NCBI GenBank assembly: GCA_012934845.2
Contig: WNNJ02002628.1
Span: 1 to 64,000 of the forward strand
Length of the DNA stretch: 64,000 bases
Source: Pomphorhynchus laevis
Taxonomy: Eukaryota; Acanthocephala; Palaeacanthocephala; Echinorhynchida; Pomphorhynchidae
Direction of reading: 5' to 3'
Part shown: piece after piece, positions 55,001 to 64,000 of the stretch
Layout: each line of letters starts with the position of its first letter
Position numbering within the stretch: the first letter of the stretch is position 1
Notes under the pieces: model-generated
What the model was told of the DNA's origin: nothing
Databases searched by the model: none
The model's input: the letters and a program-made list of their open reading frames with translations, nothing else
Made by a program: the position numbers and the translations under genes

Positions 55001-58000
55001 GACATCCATTCTATTTTGATAGAATCAATTTCGCTGTGTAGTGCATCCAATTGTTCTTTGATGACATCACGATCGCTCTCGAACTTATGAATAGCCTCCT
55101 CTCGTTTTTCGTATTCTTCCAAAACCTAAAATCAAATGTCAAAAATCTTGAAATATTGTATCATGAGAACAGTTTGTATTCTTTTAAACTTTACAATTTG
55201 ATTTAAAACAGTTAGTATAAAATTTAAAACATAAATATACAAAATAAATAAAACTGAAGAAACTATTAATCTTCGAATAAAATTTATTTTTTATTAATTT
55301 CTAAAAATTAAGATTTAAAAGTATCTACTGGTCGAGAGTGATGATAAAACAGTGTTGTACCCTTGTCCATAGTAAATTTTGATCGATATATAATACTATT
55401 TGTATACTTAATATTATTAGACAACCTTCAAGTCCACAGGCGATCACAAACGTGATTTGGCATTAAAATATATGAATATTATTAGAGCATGCCACCGGAT
55501 CGCAGAGCAATACGATATTCGTATATCATATCGTCGAATCCCTTTTATGATCACCTGTGGACTTGAAGGTTGTCTTGTAATAAATATCATTGTGATGAAG
55601 CCTTCTAAACTGTGGTGGATGATCCCTGAACGCTCTTAAAATCGGGACACTACTTATGAAGCTCAATGAGCATAAACCGGTCTAGGCATTTGATTGCCGA
55701 TGAACTGTGATGGTTTACAATATCCAGTTCTGTCCGTTTTCCCCGTTTACTTATTAGTAACAACTACAATGCCGTTTCGCTCTGCAATCCGGGGGGCGGG
55801 CTGCAATAATATTCATATTATATATTATATATAATATTTATATATAATATTATATATAATATATATTAATATATATATATTATACATATATTTATATATA
55901 ATATATAAATATATAGTTTAAAAATAGATGGAATCGAGTATTTCTAAATCGTCATTTAGAAATGTCTTAATTTTTAAGGCAAAAATAAAGTATCACTGGT
56001 ATGGCCTAGCCATGTTGAGAAATAAGTAAATGGGCAATTTCGGAAGCGAGAAATTCAAAATTTGCTTACTAGAATTCAATCTGTAATTATTTGAAAATAG
56101 TTTTTTTTTAATTTAAAATATACGTTAAAATGAATCAATTGTTCTTTGAGAACAATTGATTAATTGTTGTAATCAATTAATTGAAACAAATGTGTTGCAT
56201 ATATCAAAACACTCGACTTTTATAAAATATGATTACTTACTGTAACATCTACATCTGATATCAGACTCGCTCTAGTTTGCAATTCTGCGATTTTGTGGTC
56301 AATATCAAAGCAGGTAATTTCACTGATTGAATTCGCTTTAATGTGCACGCACTAAGAGAATTGATCAGGAAAAAAAATAATAAGCTTAATCATACTTTAA
56401 ATTGCTTTAGTAAGATACTTGGACAAATGATGTTCTTCTTTAATTCCTCTCTCTAAAATGAAGTTTTATACTTTAAAGCATTTACGGATTTTAAAAAGTA
56501 GTAATTTGATTCGATCACAAGAATTCATCCGTAAAATGCATTCTAATTGTAAGTCGCTTATAATTTACAATTGCGTTGAATAATTAATATAAGTTTAGAG
56601 TATAAAAGTATCACGAACATTAATTAAATCCATTCAATCGCGATTCATTCTTAATAATCGCTATAGTGGTCTTAAAATCGTTAAACATAAAATCAAACGA
56701 TTATTAATGAAGCGATTATAGATGATAATAAAACGATTATTAACTAATCGTAATTATTAACTATCATAAATATGACGTTTGAAATTTATATTCATAAACA
56801 TTTTTACATAAGCATTCATGATCATTTCAATATGAGCATAAAAATGCATAAAAAATTGTAAAATAAGATTAAACAATTAAGAATTAAACGATACTCATAT
56901 TTATAAAAAATAATTATTTAGAGAATACATAATTTGCAACAAAGAAGGAATGATTATTAATCTTTCATCAATTAAATATAAGATTATTTCTTTGCTATTC
57001 TAAAACAAATTGTCTTTAATCGTAATCAGGTTTGTTGCGTTTTATATAAAACATTTGATCTTTTAAAATATTATAAACTACTGAAGTGATCTTATGTCGC
57101 AGGCTATTTTAACAACTGTTAGTGATAACTGTCACTATTTTTGTGCTATTTGTAAAAAGCTTTTGTGACATTTTATAAATTTGGTTATTTTCACATTCCA
57201 TCGATCATCAATATATGATCTGTCAGTATATTTTGTCTCAAGTTGAGGATTTAATAGTTTAAATGAATAAATTTTTAAAAACCTAAGCAGGAATATCCAC
57301 TATTTAAAAACTCTAAGAAATTGTATCATTCTTTTTCGTTTACTAATTACTGCAAGAGCATATTTCTTTGACTTTTCAGAAAAGCGATGAAGCAGCAGAA
57401 AGTTTCTACTGTGCTGTTTTTCCAATTTACATAATATATATGGATACTATCATATACATAATATATAATGTATATATTATCATATACATTAGTTATGCCA
57501 AATACAGTCTCAATAATTACATTTGTAATGATTTGGAATTAAAAAATATTTGTGAAACAAATTTAATAAATTATGTTAAATTATATATATTTTTAATATA
57601 TACATAATTCTTAATGTCTAATTATAAAAGAACTTTGTTTTTCATAAAACTCTATTTTTATAAATAGAGCTTTAAATAAATTATAAAATAAATCATAGTA
57701 ATAATAGACATTACACTTTAGATTTTAATTATAAATAATTCACATAATTTATTTAAAATAATTTTAAATTATTCATAAAATTTGTTTGCACTAAAATATA
57801 AAATCTTATCATTATTTATTATTTATAATTATTTATCTTTATTTTTTTATGTATCGTATAAAATACGTAGACTCAGTTATTTATATTTATTTTTATTTAT
57901 GCATCGTATAAAAAAGGAGACTCGGTTATTTATCTATATTTTTATTTATGTATCGTATAAAATAAGCAGACTAATCAGCATGGGTGATTCTCATCAGCTG

Positions 58001-61000
58001 CTGACCCAAACATACATTTCACGTTTCGACACTTACATCTGCTTATCTGTTTATAAGCAGATATGAGTGTCGAATCGTAAAATGTAGGTCTGGGTCAGCA
58101 GCTGATTTGATTTTATTTATAATATTTGATAATATTTATACTTGAATCTGTGAGCTTAAATTCTTCTGGTTGTGACACAATATTATCCTCTTATTCTTGA
58201 TACAGCAGGGCACTATTAATCTACCTGAGTGGGTATCATCAGCTGCTGACCCAGACCTACATTTCACGTTTCGACACTTATTATCTGCTTACAAGCAGTA
58301 AGCAGATAATATGGGTGGAAGCGTGAAATGTAGGTCTGGGTCAGCAGCTGATAATACCTACCCAGGCTGATTAGTAGAGTCTTGCTGTATCAAGAACAGG
58401 AACAATAGTTGTGAGGATAATATTGTGCCACAACTAGAAGAATATTAATATTATCATATTATTCAGAAACATCCATAATTTACAAAAATGAATTATTTAC
58501 AAATTAACATAAGCAGACTAATCAGCATGGGTGATTCTCATCAGCTGCTGACCCAAACATACATTTCACGTTTCGACACTTACATCTGCTTATCTGTTTA
58601 TAAGCAGATATAAGTGTCGAATCGTAAAATGTAGGTATGGGTCAGCAGCTGATGATACCCACACAGGCTGATTAGTAGAGTCTTGCTGTAACAAGAGCAG
58701 GAACAATACTTGTGAGGATAATATTGTGCAGCAACCAGAATAATATTAATATTTAATAATATTAATTATACAGAAACATCCATAATTTACAAAACATCTC
58801 AAACATCAAGATACATACAGACAAGACTAAATTAGTCTCAGTTTTACTAGACATTGAGATGATTTCTCTTAACTGAGCACGCAAAGCCATTTTTAGTTCA
58901 TTCGCGGAAGCTTTCAAATCTGAGACAACTATCTAAACTGAAGAATGATTACGAAACCGAATGATCGGTGGTTACTTTTAAACGATCCAATGAATCAGTA
59001 AATAAGCGTAACTCAATCTCCTCAGTGGTAACGGCATGTTTCGTTTCCGAAAGTTTCGATTCTATTTCAGAAATCTCGCTTTGTATTTGGACAACTGTCT
59101 ATTAGATACGAAAATAATGATCTAATAATATAATAATCTAAGAAGTTACTTTAAGCGTATCAAACATAGTGTGCAGATACTTGTTGCACTGCATCGCAAT
59201 TCGACATCGTTTTCCAGCAACCAGTTTTTCCTCATCCTTGACGTTAAACATTTGTCGATGAATACAGTCAATACTAAAAATAACTTTATTAAATATAGAT
59301 AACATAATTTCACATAAAAGTTTAAAATTTAAAAGTTGACCAAATAATTTACTAACTTAAAATTTTGGTAAAATGTAATATGCTTGACTTTTAATAAATA
59401 GCCAACAAATTTGTTTTTCAAGAATACAAATTATCAAAGATTTTAAAATCGTTGATGGCCGATTTGGAACCTCATAACCATTTTTAGTTAGCATTATTTT
59501 AACTTCATTCATTTCAATAGCGAGGAAACCAAACTTAATCCGTTTAAACTTTATTAAATGATTCTTATCATTCAATTCTAAAAACTATATGTTATAAATC
59601 GATTGTTGTATCACGACTTAATTGTTAATTTAACGTTAAAGAGATAAAAAAATTATTAAGGAATAAATTGAGTTTAGGTTACATAATTTAGAAAATAATC
59701 CTCATATTCCTAAATAAGTCTACTAATTAAAGACGACTACTATTTTAAGGCATTTGGGTTCTTTAACGCTAATGTCTTAAACGTGACTCTCGTTTCAGAT
59801 ATATGTTATCTTGATTTGGATATTTAGATCAATGATTATTTTTCTAAACGTCACAAAATTATGTATATTGACCAACTGTCGTAAATAAATTAGAAATAAT
59901 TTTGATAATTTATTGATAATTTAAATTATTATTTGATTAAATACGTTAATTACCTTTAATTATTAATTCTTTTGAAAAAGCGATCGAATTAAAATTTTTA
60001 TGAGCAATATTTTCTTGTGGCTGAAGTTACACTTTTATTTCGGTTTCTTTATAAAATAGTCGGTTTAATGTAAAATGAAATACATTTTCATTATATAAAA
60101 AATAAAAAAATGAAATAAAAAAAATAAATAAAATGATTAAATAAAATGAAATGATAAATAAAATGAAAAAAAACATTAAATAAAATGCTAGGCTTATTTA
60201 TTATTTATCGTCGTTTTTACGTTAAGTTTTGATAAATTCTTGATTGAATCTTAGATAGTTTATTCAAATAACAGAAATTATTTAATAAATTAAGAAATTA
60301 TCTTCAATTATCTTCTAATAAAAAAGAAGATAAGATTTCTAAGATAAGATAAGAAGATTTCTTTTTATCTTAAAGAAAAAAACTATCATTACAAAACATT
60401 TAACTATAGGATAACTTAATGGTTAGTAATAAAGCTGACTTAACCTTAAAATTAATTTAAACGAAAGGTTTTAATTATAAAAAAATTATTATTTTTATTT
60501 TATTTTTATATAAAATGTTTTGGTTTCCTCTATTTTGTTATTTTATTTCTTCTATTACTTTTATTTTATTACTTTTATTGTAATAATAAGAGTTTATTAA
60601 AAAAGTGCACACAGTTAAATAGAATAAGACATTATTCAACATAGCTCAGTCAAACGACAATCTACCAAAAAAGAAAAACAAAAATATCAGAAACGCCAAC
60701 CGTCTTCTTTTATTTTTATTGTTATGTTTTGTACTTTTGTTGTACATTTTTAGTGTTTTTGTTTCATTGTTGTGTTTTGTTTGCTACGGTCCCTACAAAC
60801 AAAAATGTAACATGAACAAATGTTAGCAACGATTATGATTCCAGCATCAATATACAAACCGACAAGAAACTTTATTTATGTGACTTTCTTCATTTTTATG
60901 TTAATTTTAAAAACTATCATTACAAAAAAATTTAACATGTTATCTTACAAGAATTGTAAAAGTTGTATCATTTGACAAAAACGTTCGAAACAAAGCAAAA

Positions 61001-61789
61001 GATAACTTTTTTACTTACCGAGATTTAATTCGCTTAATTTTAAGTCTGACGATTTCTTTAAACTTTAATTGCTGGTATAATTTGTTCTAAATAATAAACA
61101 TGAGTTTATGCATATGTAGATATCGAAAAAAAACCTTATTTTCTTCAGCAGATTTTAAAATATTGACTACTTCGATCCTTTTTGCAATACATTCTTCTTT
61201 CTCTGTGTAAATCGATTTAAGCTTGGATTGTAAAGTCTAAATGAGTCATTTTAATGTCGTAGATTTCTATACAATAATACAATTATTTAATGCAAATATA
61301 TTGCAGATTTGATTGAAAAATGGTAAGTGGATTTCATGATGCTTCAAAAACATTTCAAATTTGCAGATTGTCAGATTTTAATATATAAATTTAAAAATTG
61401 GGTATTTGTAATTATAACTGAATTAATAAAGTATCAAAAATAACAATTTAATTCCGTAAATTGTTATCACTTCAGTAGATCAAAAAGCTTTTATTTTTAA
61501 AATAATATTTAATTTTAAGAACGTATTAGATGATAATCCAAATTCGACCCATTTATCAAATATTCGCAAAGAAGATGAAATGTTAAACATTAATTTTCAA
61601 ACTTTGAATATTTAAAGATAAATAAATTTGCTAAACGATTGAGTTAGAAATACGTACCATGTGTTGTTGTTTCTCAACTGTGTGATCGCTGTTTGACGGT
61701 ACGTGCATGGATGCTAGAATGCAGTCATTGGGAATTCGAGAACTGTTTGATGATACTTTGCCTGTATGCCTAGATTTTACCACTCTATA
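49017..61789 (-). CDS. Smc5: Structural maintenance of chromosomes protein 5, C-terminal half, 11 exons
   Basis: Exons in gene order: 61658-61789, 61135-61236, 61019-61086, 59150-59273, 58976-59098, 58819-58932, 56241-56351, 54898-55125, 51262-51441, 49192-49284, 49017-49145 (stop). Every junction has AG/GT and all phases join (one codon is split between 61019 and 59273), giving 467 residues. Post-hinge coiled coil: YRVVKSRHTGK, EKLVAGKRCRIAMQCNKYLH, VLEEYEKREEAIHKF. Pre-ATPase: QRLVDKINMHFVGFFKELIC, AGKVLL. ABC signature: FQSGGERSVATMLYLLSLQ. Walker B and D-loop: CPFRLVDELNQ then GMDESNER. C-terminus: NQYFLISPK, LVKDLSYNGDNVSVTVLCK. Known role: the ATPase arm of the SMC5/6 complex in DNA repair and replication. 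The Walker A half and hinge are not in the window; they should lie beyond 64000. Confidence 0.93.
49592..50880 (-). pseudogene. Decayed Penelope-like RT in a Smc5 intron
   Basis: The minus strand reads LVPPTFAILDVASIEEKFF, KYVRYIDDVFWYGI (catalytic YIDD), MSINFLDMAIYRSEL, then IIFNELLRAKNTCSRNED. This order (SPLxPPLA-like, RYIDD, NFLDxxIYR) is that of Penelope-like RTs. At the 3' side, 49592-49621 reads CTGAAGAAGGAT, a GGAT/ATCC hairpin and GAAA, resembling a degenerate hammerhead. Broken repeatedly. It lies in the 49285-51261 intron. Confidence 0.6.
51531..52774. repeat. 209-bp satellite, six units, inside a Smc5 intron
   Basis: The marker AAAATTGTAT recurs at 51731, 51940, 52149, 52358 and 52567 (exactly 209 bp apart). 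The last unit ends at 52767 after a 9-bp shortening. Units look identical by eye apart from that. The unit is about 85% A+T and has no coding content. The whole array sits in the 51442-54897 intron. Confidence 0.95.
53280..53310. repeat. Perfect 13-bp foldback with 5-nt loop
   Basis: AGCTGTGCAAAGT (53280-53292), TTTAG, exact reverse complement (53298-53310), in an AT-rich Smc5 intron. The rest of 52800-54890 shows nothing recognisable. Confidence 0.7.
55421..55573. mobile_element. 153-bp element with perfect 20-bp terminal inverted repeats
   Basis: ACAACCTTCAAGTCCACAGG (55421-55440) is the exact reverse complement of 55554-55573. The interior is short and non-coding, though a 60-codon frame crosses it. 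Located in a Smc5 intron. No clear target-site duplication (ATTAG on the left, CTTGT on the right). Confidence 0.65.
55580..55810. other. Unrecognised GC-richer patch in a Smc5 intron
   Basis: Base composition rises sharply (ends in CAATCCGGGGGGCGGGCTGC) between AT-rich flanks. No coding frame or RNA gene was recognised. It may belong with the inverted-repeat element at 55421-55573. Confidence 0.35.
56133..56161. repeat. Perfect 13-bp foldback with 3-nt loop
   Basis: AATCAATTGTTCT (56133-56145), TTG, exact reverse complement (56149-56161), about 80 bp from a Smc5 exon. Confidence 0.65.
57851..57975 (+). repeat. About 50-bp tandem repeat, derived from the element A terminus
   Basis: GTATCGTATAAAATA-type starts at 57851, 57901 and 57950. 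The first units carry TACGTAGACTCAGTTATTTA, the element A terminal motif. The third runs directly into the foldback that begins GCAGACTAATCAGC. Confidence 0.65.
57967..58110. mobile_element. Foldback element, copy 1
   Basis: ACTAATCAGCATGGGTGATT and CATCAGCTGCTGACCCAAAC on the left are mirrored by GTCTGGGTCAGCAGCTGATT on the right around a core of TCGACACT...AGTGTCGA and ATCTGCTTAT/ATAAGCAGAT. The outermost right arm is missing. Confidence 0.75.
58155..58445. mobile_element. Foldback element, copy 2 (most complete)
   Basis: Nearly the entire 290 bp is one imperfect palindrome: left outer GACACAATATTATCCTC with right outer GAGGATAATATTGTGCC, then CATCAGCTGCTGACCCAGAC with its reverse complement, then GTAGGTCTGGGTCAGCAGCT. 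No open frame. A MITE-like or Foldback-type DNA element is inferred. Confidence 0.8.
58507..58750. mobile_element. Foldback element, copy 3
   Basis: Begins AGACTAATCAGCATGGGTGA like copy 1 and ends with GGCTGATTAGTAGAGTCTTG and GAGGATAATATTGTGCAGCA like copy 2. It ends about 70 bp from a Smc5 exon (58819-58932). Confidence 0.78.
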
Positions 61790-62542
61790 CTAAAGTACAT
61801 GTCAACAATGTGAAGCAAATAAAATGAGTAAATTAAAATTTTAGATATTGTAAAATATGAAATTTAATGTGCAGATTATTATAGATAATGCAGTAAATTA
61901 ACGATAGTGAAACTATGCTAAAAATTATAATCTGCAATGAAGCAAATTAACATTAATTTTGTTCATAAGAAACAAAATTTAATATTAATATTTATAATAT
62001 AAATTATAATATAATTAATATATTATAATTATAATATATATTTTCTATTTAATTGTATTTTTCTATAATTAATAATTTTAATAATTATTAATTAAAATAA
62101 TTATTAATTATTTTAATTAATAATTTTTTTTATAATTAATAATTTATAAAAAGTTTAATAATTGTTGAAAATAATTTTCCAGAGTTAAAATGATCTGGAT
62201 CTGGTTTAGATCAAAAAATGATCAAGCGTGAAGAAATTGAATTACTGGCAGAACTGATATCGTATGGTTGAGAATTACCAACAAGTATCTAATTCTTAGA
62301 CTGGGTTTTATTCTTAGACTAAGTTTTAATCAGTTATAAAAAACTGCTTACAAGTGTTGTTTCAAGTTCTTGACTACTTGACCTGAAATTTTTAAATCTT
62401 ACTGGCAAAACAAGATATACAGTAATACACCGTGCCCAGAGGTAGACCATATTCCACTGTGATATGCTGTGGGTGCAATATAGTGCGGCGCGATGCCTCA
62501 GATGTCCGTGTACAAAGTCAAATCAGCTTTGAATAGATTGTT

Positions 62543-62863
62543 TTGCACCTCATTGAACGAACGAAACTCATTCTAAAAACCGGATACTTGTTGGTAATTA
62601 TCAATAATTACCAACAAGTATCAGTTTATTCACGCTTGATTACTACACCAGGTACTGCAATTAAATTGCATCCAATAGCAACATCATCCACTGTTTCATC
62701 AATTGATTTCCATCAAGCACTAACTAGTCAAGAAATCATTTCTCAGGCTTTTAGCGAGGCTATTAAGTGGAAGCCTGAAGATCACTTTTATAAGCGACGC
62801 TTTTACAAGCAAAGTGAACCGTTTGACAAAACGATGCAACCTAGACGTTGGCATAATTATTAA
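62543..62863 (+). other. Unrecognised open frame, about 106 codons
   Basis: From about 62625 the composition is protein-like (KLHPIATSSTVSSIDFHQAL, SQAFSEAIKWKPEDHFYKRR, FYKQSEPFDKTMQPRRWHNY). The start includes the foldback at 62583-62622, so the N-terminal part is doubtful. No family was recognised. It could be a host exon on the strand opposite Smc5 or a fossil fragment. Confidence 0.3.
62583..62622. repeat. Perfect 18-bp foldback with 4-nt loop
   Basis: GATACTTGTTGGTAATTA (62583-62600), loop TCAA, exact reverse complement (62605-62622). A related single arm (GAATTACCAACAAGTATCT) lies at 62272-62291. Confidence 0.85.
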
Positions 62864-63189
62864 ATAATTATTAAATAATTATTAATAATTATTCAATTCA
62901 ATTTATGAATTCAATAATTCATAAAAATAATTCCAGATTTTGTCTCCTATCGAATTTCGTTAATTAATAAAATAAGGATTAGAAGTCATCAGTAGGAATA
63001 AATAATTATATAAATTGAATATAAATAAAAATCTAGATAAATAATAAATTATTACAAGTCAAGATTTGAAATTGAAATTTAAATAAAGATAAAAAATGAA
63101 GATAACTATAAATATAAATAAAAATATATAATTTTATAAATATAAAATTCTAAATCGAAATTTCAAATAAAAATCAAAAATAGTTGATT

Positions 63190-63310
63190 CATTATTGATA
63201 AAGAATTATTGGAGCTGGATCAAAGAAAAGAGGAAAATTTTATTGATATTTCGCTAACCTTTGTTAGCATCGTCAGAAAATTATAATGTAATTCCGATAA
63301 TTAAATTATT
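63190..63310 (-). mobile_element. Terminal repeat remnant of the hammerhead-bearing element
   Basis: On the minus strand it runs from AATTACATTATAATTTT through the hammerhead core and on to CTTTGATCCAGCTCCAATAA and TTCTTTATCAATAATGAATC. The same order is seen at 37700-37810. No coding part remains nearby. Confidence 0.6.
63245..63276 (-). ncRNA. Hammerhead ribozyme-like core, cleanest copy
   Basis: The minus strand reads CTGACGA (63270-63276), one T, perfect hairpin GCTAAC-AAAG-GTTAGC (63263-63268 with 63253-63258), then GAAA (63249-63252) and TATC. CUGANGA and GAAA are both intact, stem II is a perfect 6 bp, and the AUC triplet fits the NUH cleavage rule. Stem III would be minimal (AU/AU), as reported for Penelope-like hammerheads that act as dimers. 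Stem I is weak (ATTTT with AATAAAA). The extra base before stem II is a departure from the classic core. Confidence 0.6.
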
Positions 63311-63398
63311 TTAAATAGTTAATACTGATCCATTACTTCAACTATACATGATAGTTCCAGGATATTTAATATTTAAATAATTGTTATGATTCACTTAT

Positions 63399-63882
63399 GT
63401 CGAATAACTAGATCAAAATATATGTGGATTAACTAGATCAAAAGATAAATATAAAGTTAACGTGTTGCTAGATAAGTAAACTGAGTAAATAAATTACTTT
63501 TGTAGCAAAAATAGGGCTTTAGAAATAATGATTTTAGTATATTTTAGTAGTAAATAAATCTTTTTAAGTCGTATTTAGTTTACCCAACACATTAAACAGT
63601 AAGACATGTTTTTGTGATCCAAATGTTCGACTAACAATATTAATCATCGTCAGGAACATCTGACATTAAAATTACACTTTTAAAATTATAAAATGATTTA
63701 AAAATAATAAAAATAAACACTTTCCGAATTAGGAAATTTCATAAAGAAATTATTTAGAAATTATTATTTTGTCGAATAACTAGATCAAAATATATGTGGA
63801 TTAACTAGATAAACTAAATACGACTTAAAAAGATTTATTCACTTATATGGTCAAATATACTAAAATCATTATTTCTAAAGCC
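63399..63882. repeat. Direct and inverted repeats at the window's end
   Basis: A direct repeat of about 41 bp (GTCGAATAACTAGATCAAAA ...) lies at 63400 and 63771. An imperfect inverted repeat of about 75 bp pairs 63514-63592 (GGCTTTAGAAATAATGATTT ...) with 63811-63882. A 10-bp hairpin (GCCAACAGTA/TACTGTTGGC) follows at about 63880-63906. Probably a foldback element; no coding content. Confidence 0.65.
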
Positions 63883-64000
63883 AACAGTAAAGCAAATACT
63901 GTTGGCAATAGTAAAGCAAACACGAGCAAGCAGTTCGTGGGACATCAGGACGACTATTATAATAGAGAATATCATTATTTTGTTTGAAAAATCCATTAAG

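Noticed and set aside
57368-57607. Open frames at 57368-57607 and 57782-58066 in the Smc5 intron
   Set aside because: The first is AT-driven low complexity. The second runs through tandem repeats and a foldback element.
59357-59575. Minus-strand open frame of 72 codons preceded by a plausible splice acceptor, considered as a Smc5 exon
   Set aside because: The exons at 61019-61086 and 59150-59273 join in phase to complete one codon without it, and its sequence does not resemble SMC5.

Overview
The window looks like AT-rich animal nuclear DNA, most likely insect and possibly hymenopteran (inference from base composition, the mix of CR1-like LINEs and Penelope-like elements, and the style of the two host genes). 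It is dominated by retroelements. Only two host genes could be supported: the C-terminal half of Smc5 (minus strand, 11 short exons, 49017-61789) and a coding exon of Uqcc2 (plus strand, 28505-28840). No tRNA, rRNA, CRISPR array or telomeric repeat was recognised.

Layout. 1-5 kb: AT-rich DNA, a decayed reverse-transcriptase (RT) element called element A here, and a 5'-truncated CR1/L2-group LINE. 6-8.4 kb: a decayed pol with RT, CxC finger and PD-(D/E)XK-like end. 9.3-11.1 kb: the best copy of element A (RT motifs DFSTLYT, PMGGNSSP, YIDD), with a conserved foldable noncoding module just 3' of its stop. 11.5-19.4 kb: two inverted Penelope-like elements with GIY-YIG endonuclease flank a nearly full-length CR1-group LINE that carries a 13-bp minisatellite at its 5' end. 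20-23.5 kb: stacked 5'-truncated copies of element A. 23.7-27.6 kb: a two-ORF I/Jockey-group LINE with both frames open. 28-31.5 kb: Uqcc2, another element A module and LINE debris. 31.9-37.8 kb: hammerhead-ribozyme-like motifs in head-to-head pairs, one split by a LINE, plus a compact young LTR element carrying only gag and protease. 38-46 kb: three more CR1-group LINE copies in various states. 49-61.8 kb: Smc5, whose introns hold a decayed Penelope-like element, a six-copy 209-bp satellite, a small inverted-repeat element and a cluster of long foldbacks. 62-64 kb: an unrecognised open frame, the cleanest hammerhead core and a foldback.

The least explained signals are: (1) the element A noncoding module, in four clear copies, which can fold as a three-way junction with possible loop pairings that partly covary; (2) hammerhead-like cores at nine or more places, in keeping with the known presence of hammerheads in Penelope-like elements; (3) a recurrent class of perfect foldbacks with loops of exactly four bases; (4) the gag-protease-only LTR element with identical LTRs and a perfect 5-bp target duplication. 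All coordinates, foldings and translations were worked out by eye from the sequence, with no database search.
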